Assembly: GCA_963712175.1 (NCBI GenBank)
Contig: CAVQGZ010000009.1
Span: 112,829 to 176,828, forward strand
Source of the DNA: CAVQGZ01 sp963712175
GTDB lineage: Bacteria > Actinomycetota > Actinomycetes > Jiangellales > Jiangellaceae
Reading direction: 5' to 3'
Length of the DNA: 64,000 bases
Part shown: positions 8,819-17,352 of the stretch, in pieces
Numbering within the stretch: the stretch's first letter is position 1
How the letters are laid out: each line of letters starts with the position of its first letter
Program-made: the position numbers and the translations under genes
The notes under the pieces: generated by a model
What the model was told of the DNA's origin: nothing
The model's database searches: none
What the model saw: only the letters and a program-made list of their open reading frames with translations

Positions 8819-9495
8819 GACGCAGCCCGCCGGGCCCAGGGCGTCGCCGCACGTCCGAGGTACAGGATGAGCCCGTCGAGTGCCAGCGCCAGGAGGATCG
8901 ACAAGAGCGCACCGACGGTCATCGGTGTCCAGAACGCGCGACGCAGCCCGTCCAGGATGAGCCGGCCCAGCCCACCCTGGCCGATGATCGCAGCGACGGT
9001 CAGCAACCCGACCGTCGACACGGTGGCGATTCGGATGCCGGTGATGATGGACGGCAGCGCCAACGGCAGCTGGACTCCCAGCACCCGCCGTGCCGGAGTC
9101 AGGCCCAGCCCGTTCGCGGCGTCGATGACCGACTCGGGCACGGAGCGAAAGCCGACGATGATGTTGGTTACCAGGATGAGCAGTGTGTAGCTGGCCAGCG
9201 GGATCACCGTGCTGATGCGGCTGAGCCCGAACAGCGGCACGAGCAGGGCGAACAGCGCGACGCTCGGCAGGGTGTAGAGGAAGCCGGTGAACCCCGTGAT
9301 CGCGCTGGTCGTCCAGCGGTAGCGAAGCGCCAAGGCAGCCAGTGGGGCGGCGACGGCCAAGCCGAGGCCGACGGAGATGAGCGTGAGCTCCAGGTGCTGG
9401 AGCAGGGCTGCGATGATGTCGTCGGACTGGTCGACGACATAGTCCCAGCGGATGATGGGGTTGCGGTCCTGGGCCACCGCGGCCTGGGTGAGCAC
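8815..9495 (-). CDS. Osmoprotectant ABC transporter permease
   Basis: A 226-residue permease, paralogue of the following one. The N-terminal residues include DQSDDIIAALLQHLELTL, then helices with FLYTLPSVALFALLVPLFG, and an EAA loop SVIDAANGLGLTPARRVLGVQLPLALPSI. The start is a GTG at 9493-9495, four bases after the ATPase stop. Together with the next gene it forms the transmembrane part of the transporter. Confidence 0.9.
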   Translation of the reverse strand: MLTQAAVAQDRNPIIRWDYVVDQSDDIIAALLQHLELTLISVGLGLAVAAPLAALALRYRWTTSAITGFTGFLYTLPSVALFALLVPLFGLSRISTVIPLASYTLLILVTNIIVGFRSVPESVIDAANGLGLTPARRVLGVQLPLALPSIITGIRIATVSTVGLLTVAAIIGQGGLGRLILDGLRRAFWTPMTVGALLSILLALALDGLILYLGRAATPWARRAAS

Positions 9496-9499
9496 CTGC

Positions 9500-10636
9500 T
9501 CAGACCTGGGCGCCGGTCACCGGGTCCGCGCCGCTGAGCCCCAGCTCGGCGCGGATCGCCTCCAGGGTGACCACGCCGCCGAACCGCCCGTCGTCGTCGA
9601 TGACGGCCACGGACGTGTTGGAGTTCATGATGACCTCCATCGCGTTGCGCAGGGTGCTCGCCGGCGTGACTCGCCCCGCCGGGGGGTAGCGGGTCGCACC
9701 CCGCAGATCGCCACCCCTACGAAGGTCCTGCCCGGCGACCCACCCGGCGAACGCGTTCTGGTCTGTCACCCCGACCCACGTGCTGCGGTAGACGTCCATC
9801 ACCGCCAACGCCTCTGACACCTCGGAGTCCAGCGCCACGACGGGCCCCTGGTTGAACGGGAGCTGGCTGACCGTCGACAGCTGCAGGCGCTTGACCCCGC
9901 GGTCCTCCCCCACGAACTGCTCCACGAACGTGTTCGCGGGCACCCTCAGCAGCTCGTCAGGGGTGGCGTACTGCTCGAGCCTTCCACCGACGTTGAGCAG
10001 AGCGATCCGGTCCGCCAGCTTCAGCGCCTCGTCGATGTCGTGCGTGACCAGGACGATCGTCTTGTGCAGCTCGCTCTGCAGCGTCAGCAGCTCATCCTGC
10101 AGCCGTGCGCGGACGATGGGGTCGACCGCGCCGAAGGGTTCGTCCATGAGCAGCACGGGCGGATCGGCAGCCAGCGCTCTTGCGACACCGACCCGCTGCT
10201 GCTGACCGCCGGACAGCTCGTCGGGGTATCGGTCGAGCATGTCGGCGTCGAGCCCCACGAGGTCGGTGAGCTCGTCGATACGCTCGGACGTGCGGCGCTT
10301 GTCCCAGCCGAGTGTCTTGGGCACTGTCGCGATGTTCTGCGCGATCGTCCGGTGCGGGAAGAGACCGACCTGCTGGATCACGTATCCGATGTCGCGGCGC
10401 AGCTCCTCCACCGGGCGGTGAGTGACGTCCGCGCCACCGATCTCGATCCCGCCCGACGTGGGCTCGATGAGCCGGTTGATCATCCGAAGCGTCGTCGTCT
10501 TGCCGCAGCCCGACGGCCCGATGAGGGCAACGATGGACCCTCCGGTGATGTCCAGGCTGAGGGCGTCGACGGCCGGCGGCGCCTCTGCTGCGAAGGTCTT
10601 GGTGAGCTCGTCCAGACGAATGCCAAGTGCGCTCAT
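9500..10636 (-). CDS. Osmoprotectant ABC transporter ATPase with C-terminal CBS domains
   Basis: A 378-residue ATPase of the ProV/OpuA type and first gene of the operon. It shows Walker A (GPSGCGKTT), Q-loop (VIQQVGLFPHRTI), signature (LSGGQQQRV), Walker B (PPVLLMDEPFGAVDP) and H-loop (VTHD). After residue 250 come two CBS-like segments (residues about 275-365), including TLRNAMEVIMNSNTSVAVIDDDGRFGGVVTLEAI; in OpuA, CBS domains sense ionic strength. I start at the ATG 10634-10636 (MSALGIRLDELTKTF); the open frame extends further but without homology. Confidence 0.92.
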   Translation of the reverse strand: MSALGIRLDELTKTFAAEAPPAVDALSLDITGGSIVALIGPSGCGKTTTLRMINRLIEPTSGGIEIGGADVTHRPVEELRRDIGYVIQQVGLFPHRTIAQNIATVPKTLGWDKRRTSERIDELTDLVGLDADMLDRYPDELSGGQQQRVGVARALAADPPVLLMDEPFGAVDPIVRARLQDELLTLQSELHKTIVLVTHDIDEALKLADRIALLNVGGRLEQYATPDELLRVPANTFVEQFVGEDRGVKRLQLSTVSQLPFNQGPVVALDSEVSEALAVMDVYRSTWVGVTDQNAFAGWVAGQDLRRGGDLRGATRYPPAGRVTPASTLRNAMEVIMNSNTSVAVIDDDGRFGGVVTLEAIRAELGLSGADPVTGAQV

Positions 10637-10707
10637 GCGTACAAGGGCCCCTCGAGACGACTGTGGCCCGCCGAGGACCCTGTCCTCCCCCACGATAGCC
10701 AGACCCG

Positions 10708-11178
10708 TCAGGACGTGCCCGCTGCCTCACCGTCGGAGTCCCCCGGTAGCTGCAGGGCGCGCTCCAGCAGCAGAGCGCCGACCAGGACCGCGATGGCGCC
10801 CAGCGCCCCGCCGATCGCCCACAGGACGTGCCCACGCCCGTACTCGGTGCCGACCCTGTCCAGACCCACCGCCGCGAGCCCCAGGTACCCGCCGGTCATG
10901 AGGCTGCCGAAGACCGAGCCTGCCTTGGCCAACGCCACGAGGCGACCCATGGTGAGCGCGTCACCCGGCTCCTGCGGGCGGTCGCCGCTGACCCAGGCGC
11001 GAACCCGGCGGGCTGCCACCAGAAGGAGCACGGCCAGGAACACCAGCAGCCCGATGGCCACCCACGAGACCCTGACGAGCCCGTAGCCGAGCTGGTCGAG
11101 CAGGCTGGCGAGCCCGTAGCCGACCACGATGCCGGCCAACCCGGCCCCAGCAACCGTGGCAGGCCTGGTCGGGTTCAC
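10708..11178 (-). CDS. DUF3180 membrane protein
   Basis: A 156-residue four-helix membrane protein of the actinobacterial DUF3180 family: GLAGIVVGYGLASLL, IGLLVFLAVLLLVAARRVRAWV, GSVFGSLMTGGYLGL, ALGAIAVLVGALLLERALQLP. Its function is unknown. It typically follows folK in actinobacteria, and does so here 21 bases downstream, from a GTG start at 11178. Confidence 0.85.
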   Translation of the reverse strand: MNPTRPATVAGAGLAGIVVGYGLASLLDQLGYGLVRVSWVAIGLLVFLAVLLLVAARRVRAWVSGDRPQEPGDALTMGRLVALAKAGSVFGSLMTGGYLGLAAVGLDRVGTEYGRGHVLWAIGGALGAIAVLVGALLLERALQLPGDSDGEAAGTS

Positions 11179-11199
11179 GTCTCGACGCTGCCGGCCGAC

Positions 11200-11766
11200 T
11201 CAGCCGGGCAGCAGCAGGTACTCGTCGGTCTTGCGCACACCCTCCGTGCTCAGCCGGCTGGCCAGCTCGCCCACCCTGCCGAGGCCTGGGATCTCGAAGT
11301 CGGGGTCGACCTCGGCCCAGGGGTGCAGCACGAACCCTCGCTCGGCAATCAGCGGGTGCGGAACGATCAGGTCGGGCTCGTCGATGGTCTCGCCACCGAC
11401 CGCGAGCACGTCGACGTCCAGCGTGCGAGGGCCCCACCGCTCCGTTCGGGAGCGGCCGTACGCGTCCTCCACGGCGAAGGCGCGCTCCACCAGGGTTCGC
11501 GCGGCGAGCATGGTGTCGAGGAGCAGAACGGCGTTCAGGAAGGCCGGCTGATCCTCCGGCCCGCCGATCGGGTCGGTCTCGTAGACCGGCGAGACCGCGA
11601 CGGGGACGATGTCCGGGGTCTCGGTGAGAGTGTCGACCGCAGCCTGCAGGTATTCCAGGCGATCGCCGAGGTTGCTGCCCAGACCCAGGGCAACCCTGCG
11701 AATGGGACGGAGCTCACCGGTCAAGGTGTCGGCATCGATGACGAAGGGGTTCGGAACCGAGGTCAC
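11200..11766 (-). CDS. folK: 2-amino-4-hydroxy-6-hydroxymethyldihydropteridine diphosphokinase
   Basis: Transfers pyrophosphate from ATP to 6-hydroxymethyl-dihydropterin in folate synthesis. The 188-residue protein has ALGLGSNLGDRLEYLQAAV, SPVYETDPIGGPEDQPAFLNAV, RWGPRTLDVDVL and PHPLIAERGFVLHPWAEVDP, all HPPK signatures. I start it at the GTG 11764-11766, which overlaps the folB stop as GTGA. About 25 residues precede the core domain, slightly longer than usual, so a start closer to the core is possible. Confidence 0.93.
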   Translation of the reverse strand: MTSVPNPFVIDADTLTGELRPIRRVALGLGSNLGDRLEYLQAAVDTLTETPDIVPVAVSPVYETDPIGGPEDQPAFLNAVLLLDTMLAARTLVERAFAVEDAYGRSRTERWGPRTLDVDVLAVGGETIDEPDLIVPHPLIAERGFVLHPWAEVDPDFEIPGLGRVGELASRLSTEGVRKTDEYLLLPG

Positions 11767-12179
11767 GCGCGGGTCCTCCGGATACTCACGGAAATGTCGT
11801 CGAAAGGCGCTGGTACCGGCGCCGAGGGCTTGTGCACGGTCACGTCCACGGCCTGCACTCGGTCGTGCACGAGAATCGCGTCGCAGATGTCTTGCGCGAG
11901 CCGCTCCAGAAGGGCGACCGGCTCGCCTTCCACGATGTCGAGGATCGACTGTGCGACCACACCGTAGTCGACGGTGTCGGCCACATCGTCCGACGTCGCG
12001 GCAGGCCGGGTGTCGAGCTCCAGGCTGACGTCCACCAGGAACGTCTGCCCGAGTCGGCGTTCGGACTCCAGCACACCGTGGCGCCCGTACCCGCGCACCC
12101 CGCGGAGGACGACGAGGTCCCGAGGGACCCGCAGCTGCTCGCTCACGTCCGGCAGCGTAGTCGGCTGCCCGACCGTCAT
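11763..12179 (-). CDS. folB: Dihydroneopterin aldolase
   Basis: Cleaves 7,8-dihydroneopterin to 6-hydroxymethyl-dihydropterin and glycolaldehyde. Motifs: LRGVRGYGRHGVLESERRLGQTFLVDVSLELD, DDVADTVDYGVVAQSI, ALLERLAQDICDAIL and VTVHKPSAPV. The ATG at 12177-12179 overlaps the folP stop (ATGA). A GTG at codon 12 (VSEQLRVPRDLVV) is an alternative start. The order folE-folP-folB-folK with four-base overlaps indicates one translationally coupled unit. Confidence 0.93.
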   Translation of the reverse strand: MTVGQPTTLPDVSEQLRVPRDLVVLRGVRGYGRHGVLESERRLGQTFLVDVSLELDTRPAATSDDVADTVDYGVVAQSILDIVEGEPVALLERLAQDICDAILVHDRVQAVDVTVHKPSAPVPAPFDDISVSIRRTRA

Positions 12180-13012
12180 CCTTGGGCCCATCGAGCCGCG
12201 ACCCGCACGGCATCGGCCGACGGGGCCACCTCGTGGACGCGGACTGCCCAGGCACCCGCGGCCGCGGCCAGGGCGGTCACGGCGGTCGTCGCGTCCTCGC
12301 GGAGCCCGACCGGGCGAGGGCCCTGCGACCCGCCGAGCAGGGAACCGAGGAACGACTTGCGTGAGGCAGCGACGAGCACCGGGAACCCGAGGCCGACGAG
12401 GACGTCCAGGTGGCGCAGCAGGGCCCAGTTGTGCTCGGCAAGCTTGGCGAAGCCGAGCCCCGGGTCGATCACGATGCGGTCGGCAGCGATGCCGGCGGAC
12501 AGGGCAGCGTCGACGCGTGCGGACAGATGGTCGCGCACCTGTGCGACGACCGACTCGTAGCTGGCGTGCTCCTGCATGGTCGAGGACGGCCCTCGCCAGT
12601 GCATGAGCACGACGGGAACGCCAAGGTCGGCGACCGTGGGCAGCATGGCCGCGTCTGCCAGACCTCCGGAGACGTCGTTGACCAAGGACGCCCCCTGGGC
12701 AACCGCGGCGAGCGCCACCTCGGCGCGCATCGTGTCGATGCTCACGACAGCATGGCGCTCGGCCAGGGCTGCCACCACCGGCATGACTCGGGCCGACTCC
12801 TGCTCGGCAGTCGGGCGAGAGGCACCGGGGCGGGTCGACTCGCCGCCGACGTCGACGAGGTCTGCTCCGCTGCTCAACATGCCGACGGCGTGCTGCACCG
12901 CCGCGTCGGAGTCGGCGAGGCGGCCCCCGTCGGAGAACGAGTCCGGGGTCACGTTGACGACCCCCATGACCAGGCATCGCTGCGCGCGAGGCAGTCCGGT
13001 CGGCTGGGTCAC
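12176..13012 (-). CDS. folP: Dihydropteroate synthase
   Basis: Joins p-aminobenzoate to hydroxymethyl-dihydropterin pyrophosphate; it is the sulfonamide target. Seen motifs: MGVVNVTPDSFSDGG, DVGGESTRPGAS, VSIDTMRAEVA, VNDVSGG, DPGLGFAKLAEHNWALL, ASRKSFLG and a C-terminal RVHEV. The protein is 278 residues from the GTG 13010-13012, which overlaps the folE stop as GTGA. No sulfonamide-resistance change can be judged by eye. Confidence 0.95.
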   Translation of the reverse strand: MTQPTGLPRAQRCLVMGVVNVTPDSFSDGGRLADSDAAVQHAVGMLSSGADLVDVGGESTRPGASRPTAEQESARVMPVVAALAERHAVVSIDTMRAEVALAAVAQGASLVNDVSGGLADAAMLPTVADLGVPVVLMHWRGPSSTMQEHASYESVVAQVRDHLSARVDAALSAGIAADRIVIDPGLGFAKLAEHNWALLRHLDVLVGLGFPVLVAASRKSFLGSLLGGSQGPRPVGLREDATTAVTALAAAAGAWAVRVHEVAPSADAVRVAARWAQG

Positions 13013-13581
13013 GTACCCAGGATGAGCGACATCGCCTCGGCCCGCGACGACGGGTCCAGCAGCTGGCCGCGAACGGCACTCGTGACCGTCCGGGCACCGG
13101 GTTTGCGCACGCCCCGCATGGACATGCACAGGTGCTCGCAGTCCAGCACGACGATGACCCCGCGCGGTCTGAGGATGTCGACCATCGAGTCGGCGATCTG
13201 ACAGGTCAGACGTTCCTGGACCTGCGGTCGCCTGGCGAAGACCTCGACGAGGCGGGCGAGCTTGGAGATGCCCGCGATGCGACCGTCCTCACCCGGGATG
13301 TAGCCGACGTGCGCCTCGCCGTGGAAAGGCACCAGGTGGTGCTCGCACATCGAGTAGGTCTCGATGCTCCTGACCAGCACCATCTCGTCGTGCCCCAGCT
13401 CGAACGTCGTCGTCAGCACCTCCTCGGGTGTCGCACGGAGCCCAGCGAAGACCTCTTCGTAGGCGCGTGCGACACGTTCGGGGGTGTCGCGCAGGCCATC
13501 ACGATCGGGGTCCTCCCCCATCGCCAGGAGCAGCTCTCGGACGGCAGCTTGCGCCCGCGGCAGGTCGAACGGCCGAGTCAT
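13009..13581 (-). CDS. folE: GTP cyclohydrolase I
   Basis: Opens the GTP imidazole ring to form dihydroneopterin triphosphate, the first step of folate synthesis. The 190-residue protein carries the zinc and active-site motifs SMCEHHLVPFHGEAHVGY and LDCEHLCMSMRGVRKPGA, plus LARLVEVFARRPQVQERLT. The start at 13581 overlaps the ftsH stop (ATGA). Length and residues are normal. Confidence 0.96.
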   Translation of the reverse strand: MTRPFDLPRAQAAVRELLLAMGEDPDRDGLRDTPERVARAYEEVFAGLRATPEEVLTTTFELGHDEMVLVRSIETYSMCEHHLVPFHGEAHVGYIPGEDGRIAGISKLARLVEVFARRPQVQERLTCQIADSMVDILRPRGVIVVLDCEHLCMSMRGVRKPGARTVTSAVRGQLLDPSSRAEAMSLILGT

Positions 13582-15571
13582 GCCGGCGAGCTCTCCGTGC
13601 TGCTCGCGACCTTCTCGGCCTCCTCGACGGGGGTGTGGCCGTTGACGCCCGGCCCACTGGCCAGCTCCTTCTTGCTGCGCACCGGCGGCTGGTCAGATGG
13701 GACGCGGGTCGAGGACCCCGTCCAGGCCGGTCGCGGCTGGCGTCGTCGGGCCGGCTCGAAGATCTCGGCCACTTGGGTCCGGTCGAGCGTCTCGTGCTCG
13801 AGAAGGGCGACGACCAGGGAGTCGAGAACCTCCCGGTTCTCCGCCAGGATGTCGAAAGCCTCCTGGTGCGCAGTCTCGATGAGCGCGCGCACCTCGTCGT
13901 CCACCACGGCGGCGACCTGCTCGGAGTAGTCGCGCTCGTGCCCGATCTCGCGGCCGAGGAAGAGCTCGCCACGCTCGGAGCCGAACTTGATGGCCCCGAG
14001 CCGTTCGGTCATGCCGTACTGGGTGACCATGCGTCGAGCGAGCGACGTGGCCTTCTCGATGTCGTTGGCCGCGCCTGTCGTCGGGTCGTGGAAGACGAGC
14101 TCCTCGGCGGCGCGGCCTCCCAGCATGTAGGCCAGCTGGTCAAGCATCTCGTTGCGCGTCGTGGAGTACTTGTCCTCCTCGGGCAGCACCATCGTGTAGC
14201 CCAGGGCGCGGCCACGGGGCAGGATCGTCACCTTCTGGACCGGGGACGTGTGCGGCAGCGCCGCCGCCACCAGGGCGTGTCCACCCTCGTGGTAGGCGGT
14301 GATCTTCTTCTCCTCGTCGTTCATCAGCCGCGAGCGCTTCTGCGGACCGGCCATGACGCGGTCGATCGCCTCGTCCATGGCCTCGGGGTCGATCGACTGC
14401 TGGCCGCGGCGGGCCGCCAGCAGGGCGGCCTCGTTCAGCACGTTGGCGAGGTCGGCACCGGTGAAGCCCGGAGTCCGGCGGGCGACCGCACGAAGGTCCA
14501 CCGACTCCTCCAGCGGCTTGCCCTTGGCGTGGACCTGGAGGATCTGGTGGCGACCCTCCATGTCAGGCGCCTCGACCGGCGATCTGGCGGTCGAAGCGTC
14601 CCGGTCGCAGCAGTGCCGGGTCGAGGATGTCGGGACGGTTCGTTGCGGCGATGAGGATGACGTTCGTGGTGGCGTCGAAGCCGTCCATCTCGACGAGCAT
14701 CTGGTTCAGGGTCTGCTCGCGCTCGTCGTGCCCGCCGCCGAGGCCGGCGCCGCGGTGCCGGCCGACGGCGTCGATCTCGTCGACGAAGACGATGGCCGGG
14801 GCGTTCTCCTTGGCCTGCACGAACAGGTCGCGCACGCGAGAGGCACCGACCCCGACGAACATCTCCACGAAGTCCGAGCCGGAGATGGAGAAGAAGGGCA
14901 CGCCGGCCTCGCCGGCCACGGCGCGGGCCAGCAGCGTCTTACCGGTACCGGGAGGGCCGTACAGCAGCACGCCCTTGGGGATCTTGGCCCCGAGGGCGAC
15001 GGAACTTGGCCGAGTCGGAGAGGAACTCCTTGATCTCGTCCAGCTCCTCGATGGCCTCCTCGCAGCCGGCGACGTCGGCGAACGTCGTCTGGGGCATGTC
15101 CTTCGTGACGAGCTTCGCCTTGGACTTGCCGAACTGCATCACCCGGCTGCCGCCACCTTGCACCTGGTTGATGAAGAACAGCAGCAGCAGCCCGAGCAGC
15201 AGGAACGGAAGGAGTGCCCCGAGCACGGACAGCAGGACGCTGGGTCGCGGCACCTCGACGTCGTAGCCCTCCGGCAGGCTCCCGGCGTCGGCCTGGTCCT
15301 GGAGCAGCCCACCGAGCTCTACCTGCTGGCCGTCGACGTAGTAGGCGCGGATCTGGTCGCCGTTCTTCAGGGTCAGCTGGAGCTCTTGCTGATCCCCGGT
15401 GACGATCTTGGCCGACTGCACGTCGGCCTCCGTGATCGCGGCGATCGCAGTAGAGGTGTCGACGCGCTCGAACCCGCCGCCTCCGCCGATGAGCTGGGTC
15501 GCGACGAGGAACCCCAACAGGGCAAGCGCCACCCAGAAGAGCGGCCCGCGAGTGAGTCTCTTGAGATTCAT
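13578..15571 (-). CDS. ftsH: ATP-dependent zinc metalloprotease FtsH, with two +1 frameshifts
   Basis: Membrane-anchored AAA+ protease that degrades membrane and short-lived proteins. The N-terminus (MNLKRLTRGPLFWVALALL) has one helix, then an extracytoplasmic domain, then a second helix (LLSVLGALLPFLLLGLLLLFF). Next come Walker A (GPPGTGKTLLARAVAGEAG), Walker B (IVFVDEID), SRH (ATNRPDILDPALLRPGRFDRQ) and the zinc site HEGGH. The frame breaks twice: one extra base near 14998 (after SDSAKFR, where LGAKIPKG is expected) and one near 14576-14577 (in RQIAVEAPDMEGRH). Removing both gives about 663 aa. All three pieces are well conserved, so I think these are sequence errors. Confidence 0.9.
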
Positions 15572-15742
15572 GGGAAGAAGACCGGCTCAGCGCGGCCCCG
15601 GCGTTCCTTTCGCTGCGACAAGGTTGATCGACGGTACACCGCGCCACGGGAGGCTGCCGTGTTCAGCGACCACCTGCTCAACGACGACGAACGCCCGGGT
15701 GTTCCGGCACTCACGCCCACTCCCCGAGGCTGCTGGTGTCTG
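15572..15742. other. Intergenic region between hpt and ftsH
   Basis: This 171-base gap is the widest between co-directional genes in the folate/ftsH cluster, so it is the most likely place for a promoter driving ftsH-folE-P-B-K. I could not pick out a convincing -35/-10 pair. No RNA structure or small ORF stood out. Confidence 0.3.
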
Positions 15743-16295
15743 CTACGAGTAGATCTCGGGGCGAAGCGTCGCCACACATCGCAGGTTGCGGTACTTCTCG
15801 GCGAAGTCGAGGCCGTAGCCGACGACGAAGTCGTTGGGGATGTCGAAGCCGACGTAGGCCACGTCCAGAGGCATGCGCATGGCATCCGGCTTGCGCAGCA
15901 TCGCGACGATCTCGAGGGACGCCGGCCGACGCGAGCGAAGGTTGCTCATGCAGCCACGACAGGGTGAGTCCGGTGTCGATGATGTCCTCGACCACCAGGA
16001 CGTCCCGGCCGGTGATGTCGGTGTCGAGGTCCTTCAGGATCCGTACGACGCCGCTGGACTTGGTGCCTGACCCGTAGGACGAGACCGCCATCCAGTCCAT
16101 GCCCACATGACCGGAGAAGGCGCGCGCGAGGTCGGCCATGACCATCACCGCGCCTTTGAGGACGCCCACCAGCAGCACCTCGCGACCGGCGTAGTCACGC
16201 TCGATCTCAGCGGCCAGCTGCGCCGCACGCTCCCGGATCTGCTGCTCGCTCAGGAGTACCTCGAGCAGGTCGGCATCCACGTCAGAGGCGTCCAC
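15743..16295 (-). CDS. hpt: Hypoxanthine phosphoribosyltransferase, with a +1 frameshift
   Basis: Purine salvage enzyme converting hypoxanthine (and often guanine) to the nucleotide with PRPP. The N-terminal part shows LLSEQQIRERAAQLAAEIERDY, VLLVGVLKGAVMVMADLARA, VSSYGSGTKSSGVVRILKDLD and the PRPP motif VLVVEDIIDTGLTLSWL. There the frame breaks by one extra base at about 15950; the other frame goes on with MSNLRSRRPASLEIVAML to the end VGYGLDFAEKYRNLRC. Corrected length is about 183 aa, normal for the family. The GTG at 16293-16295 is the best start. It sits between tilS and ftsH, the usual actinobacterial order. Confidence 0.9.
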
Positions 16296-16342
16296 GACAC
16301 CAGCCTGCCACGCCTCGTGCGACCCATGGGCCGATGGGCAGA

Positions 16343-17341
16343 TCACCCAGGAACGTCCCGCGACAGTCGCAGCCGCCCACCGACTCGGGTGGCGCGAACT
16401 CGCCCGGGCAGGTCGAGACTCAAGCCCGAGACCTCCCCCATGACGAAGCCGTCCATGGTGCGCACGTGCGCTGCTGTGAGGTCGGACGGCGCGGAACCCG
16501 CCTGCAGCGCCGCCTGCCGCAGAACGCGGGTGCGCACGGCTCTCGGCAGCGCCGACAGCCCTACTGCGTCCACACCGTCCGCCTGCACGAGACGGACCGC
16601 CTCCCGCTCGGCCCACTCGTCGAGGGCGTCGGCGTCGGCGCGGAGCAACTCGGCCGTGCGGGCCAGAGCAGCGGCGACACCCGGTCCGATCTCCGCCTCG
16701 AGGACGGGAAGCACCTGGTGTCGCACGCGCGCCCGCAGGTAGGCGGGGTCGCTGTTGTGCGGGTCGTCCCACGGCGTGAGCCCGTCGTCGCTCGCGGCAG
16801 CCGCGCCGGCGGCCGCGACCAGGGTCTCGCGGGGCAGACCGAGCAGCGGACGGCGGAACAGCCCCACAGCGACGCCCATCCCGGCCAGCGAGCGGCTGCC
16901 GGACCCACGGGCAAGACCGAGAAGCACGGTCTCGGCCTGGTCGTCGCGGCTGTGCGCCAGCAGGACGGCGTCAGCCCGCGCTGCGCGGGCTTGGGTCCGG
17001 AGTGCGCGGTAGCGCGCGCGCCGCGCTGCCGCCTCCGGCCCGCCCGGGCCGTCGACGGTGACGTGCCAGACGCTGACGGGGTCGGCCCCCAGCGCGGACG
17101 CATGAGCGGCCACTCGGCGGGCCCGTTCGAGGGACCCATGCTGCAGGCCGTGGTCGACAGTGACGGCCCCCACCGAGACGCCCAGCCGAGGGCCGACGAA
17201 GCAGGAGGCCGCGAGCAGGGCGAGTGAGTCCGCACCTCCAGAGACGGCTACCAGCACGCGGGGGTTCGGCTGGCCGACGAGATCACGCAAGGCCTCGCGG
17301 ACGGCCGTCCGGCACGCGGCAACCGGGGCCGGGGGACCCAT
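16343..17341 (-). CDS. tilS: tRNA(Ile)-lysidine synthase
   Basis: Modifies C34 of the CAU-anticodon tRNA-Ile to lysidine so that it reads AUA. The 332-residue protein has the PP-loop ATPase motif VAVSGGADSLALLAA near the N-terminus, TVDHGLQ, ARRARYRAL, LAHSRDDQAETVLLGLARG and RRPLLGLPRETL. I prefer the ATG at 17339-17341 over one 12 codons upstream, which would overlap the DUF2342 gene. It is followed by hpt after 47 bases. Confidence 0.93.
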   Translation of the reverse strand: MGPPAPVAACRTAVREALRDLVGQPNPRVLVAVSGGADSLALLAASCFVGPRLGVSVGAVTVDHGLQHGSLERARRVAAHASALGADPVSVWHVTVDGPGGPEAAARRARYRALRTQARAARADAVLLAHSRDDQAETVLLGLARGSGSRSLAGMGVAVGLFRRPLLGLPRETLVAAAGAAAASDDGLTPWDDPHNSDPAYLRARVRHQVLPVLEAEIGPGVAAALARTAELLRADADALDEWAEREAVRLVQADGVDAVGLSALPRAVRTRVLRQAALQAGSAPSDLTAAHVRTMDGFVMGEVSGLSLDLPGRVRATRVGGRLRLSRDVPG

Positions 17342-17352
17342 CGAGACGCGCG

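Noticed and set aside
14563..15004. Programmed frameshifting in ftsH
   Set aside because: No slippery heptamer or nearby pseudoknot is visible, and two +1 shifts in one gene plus similar breaks in panC and hpt fit errors better.
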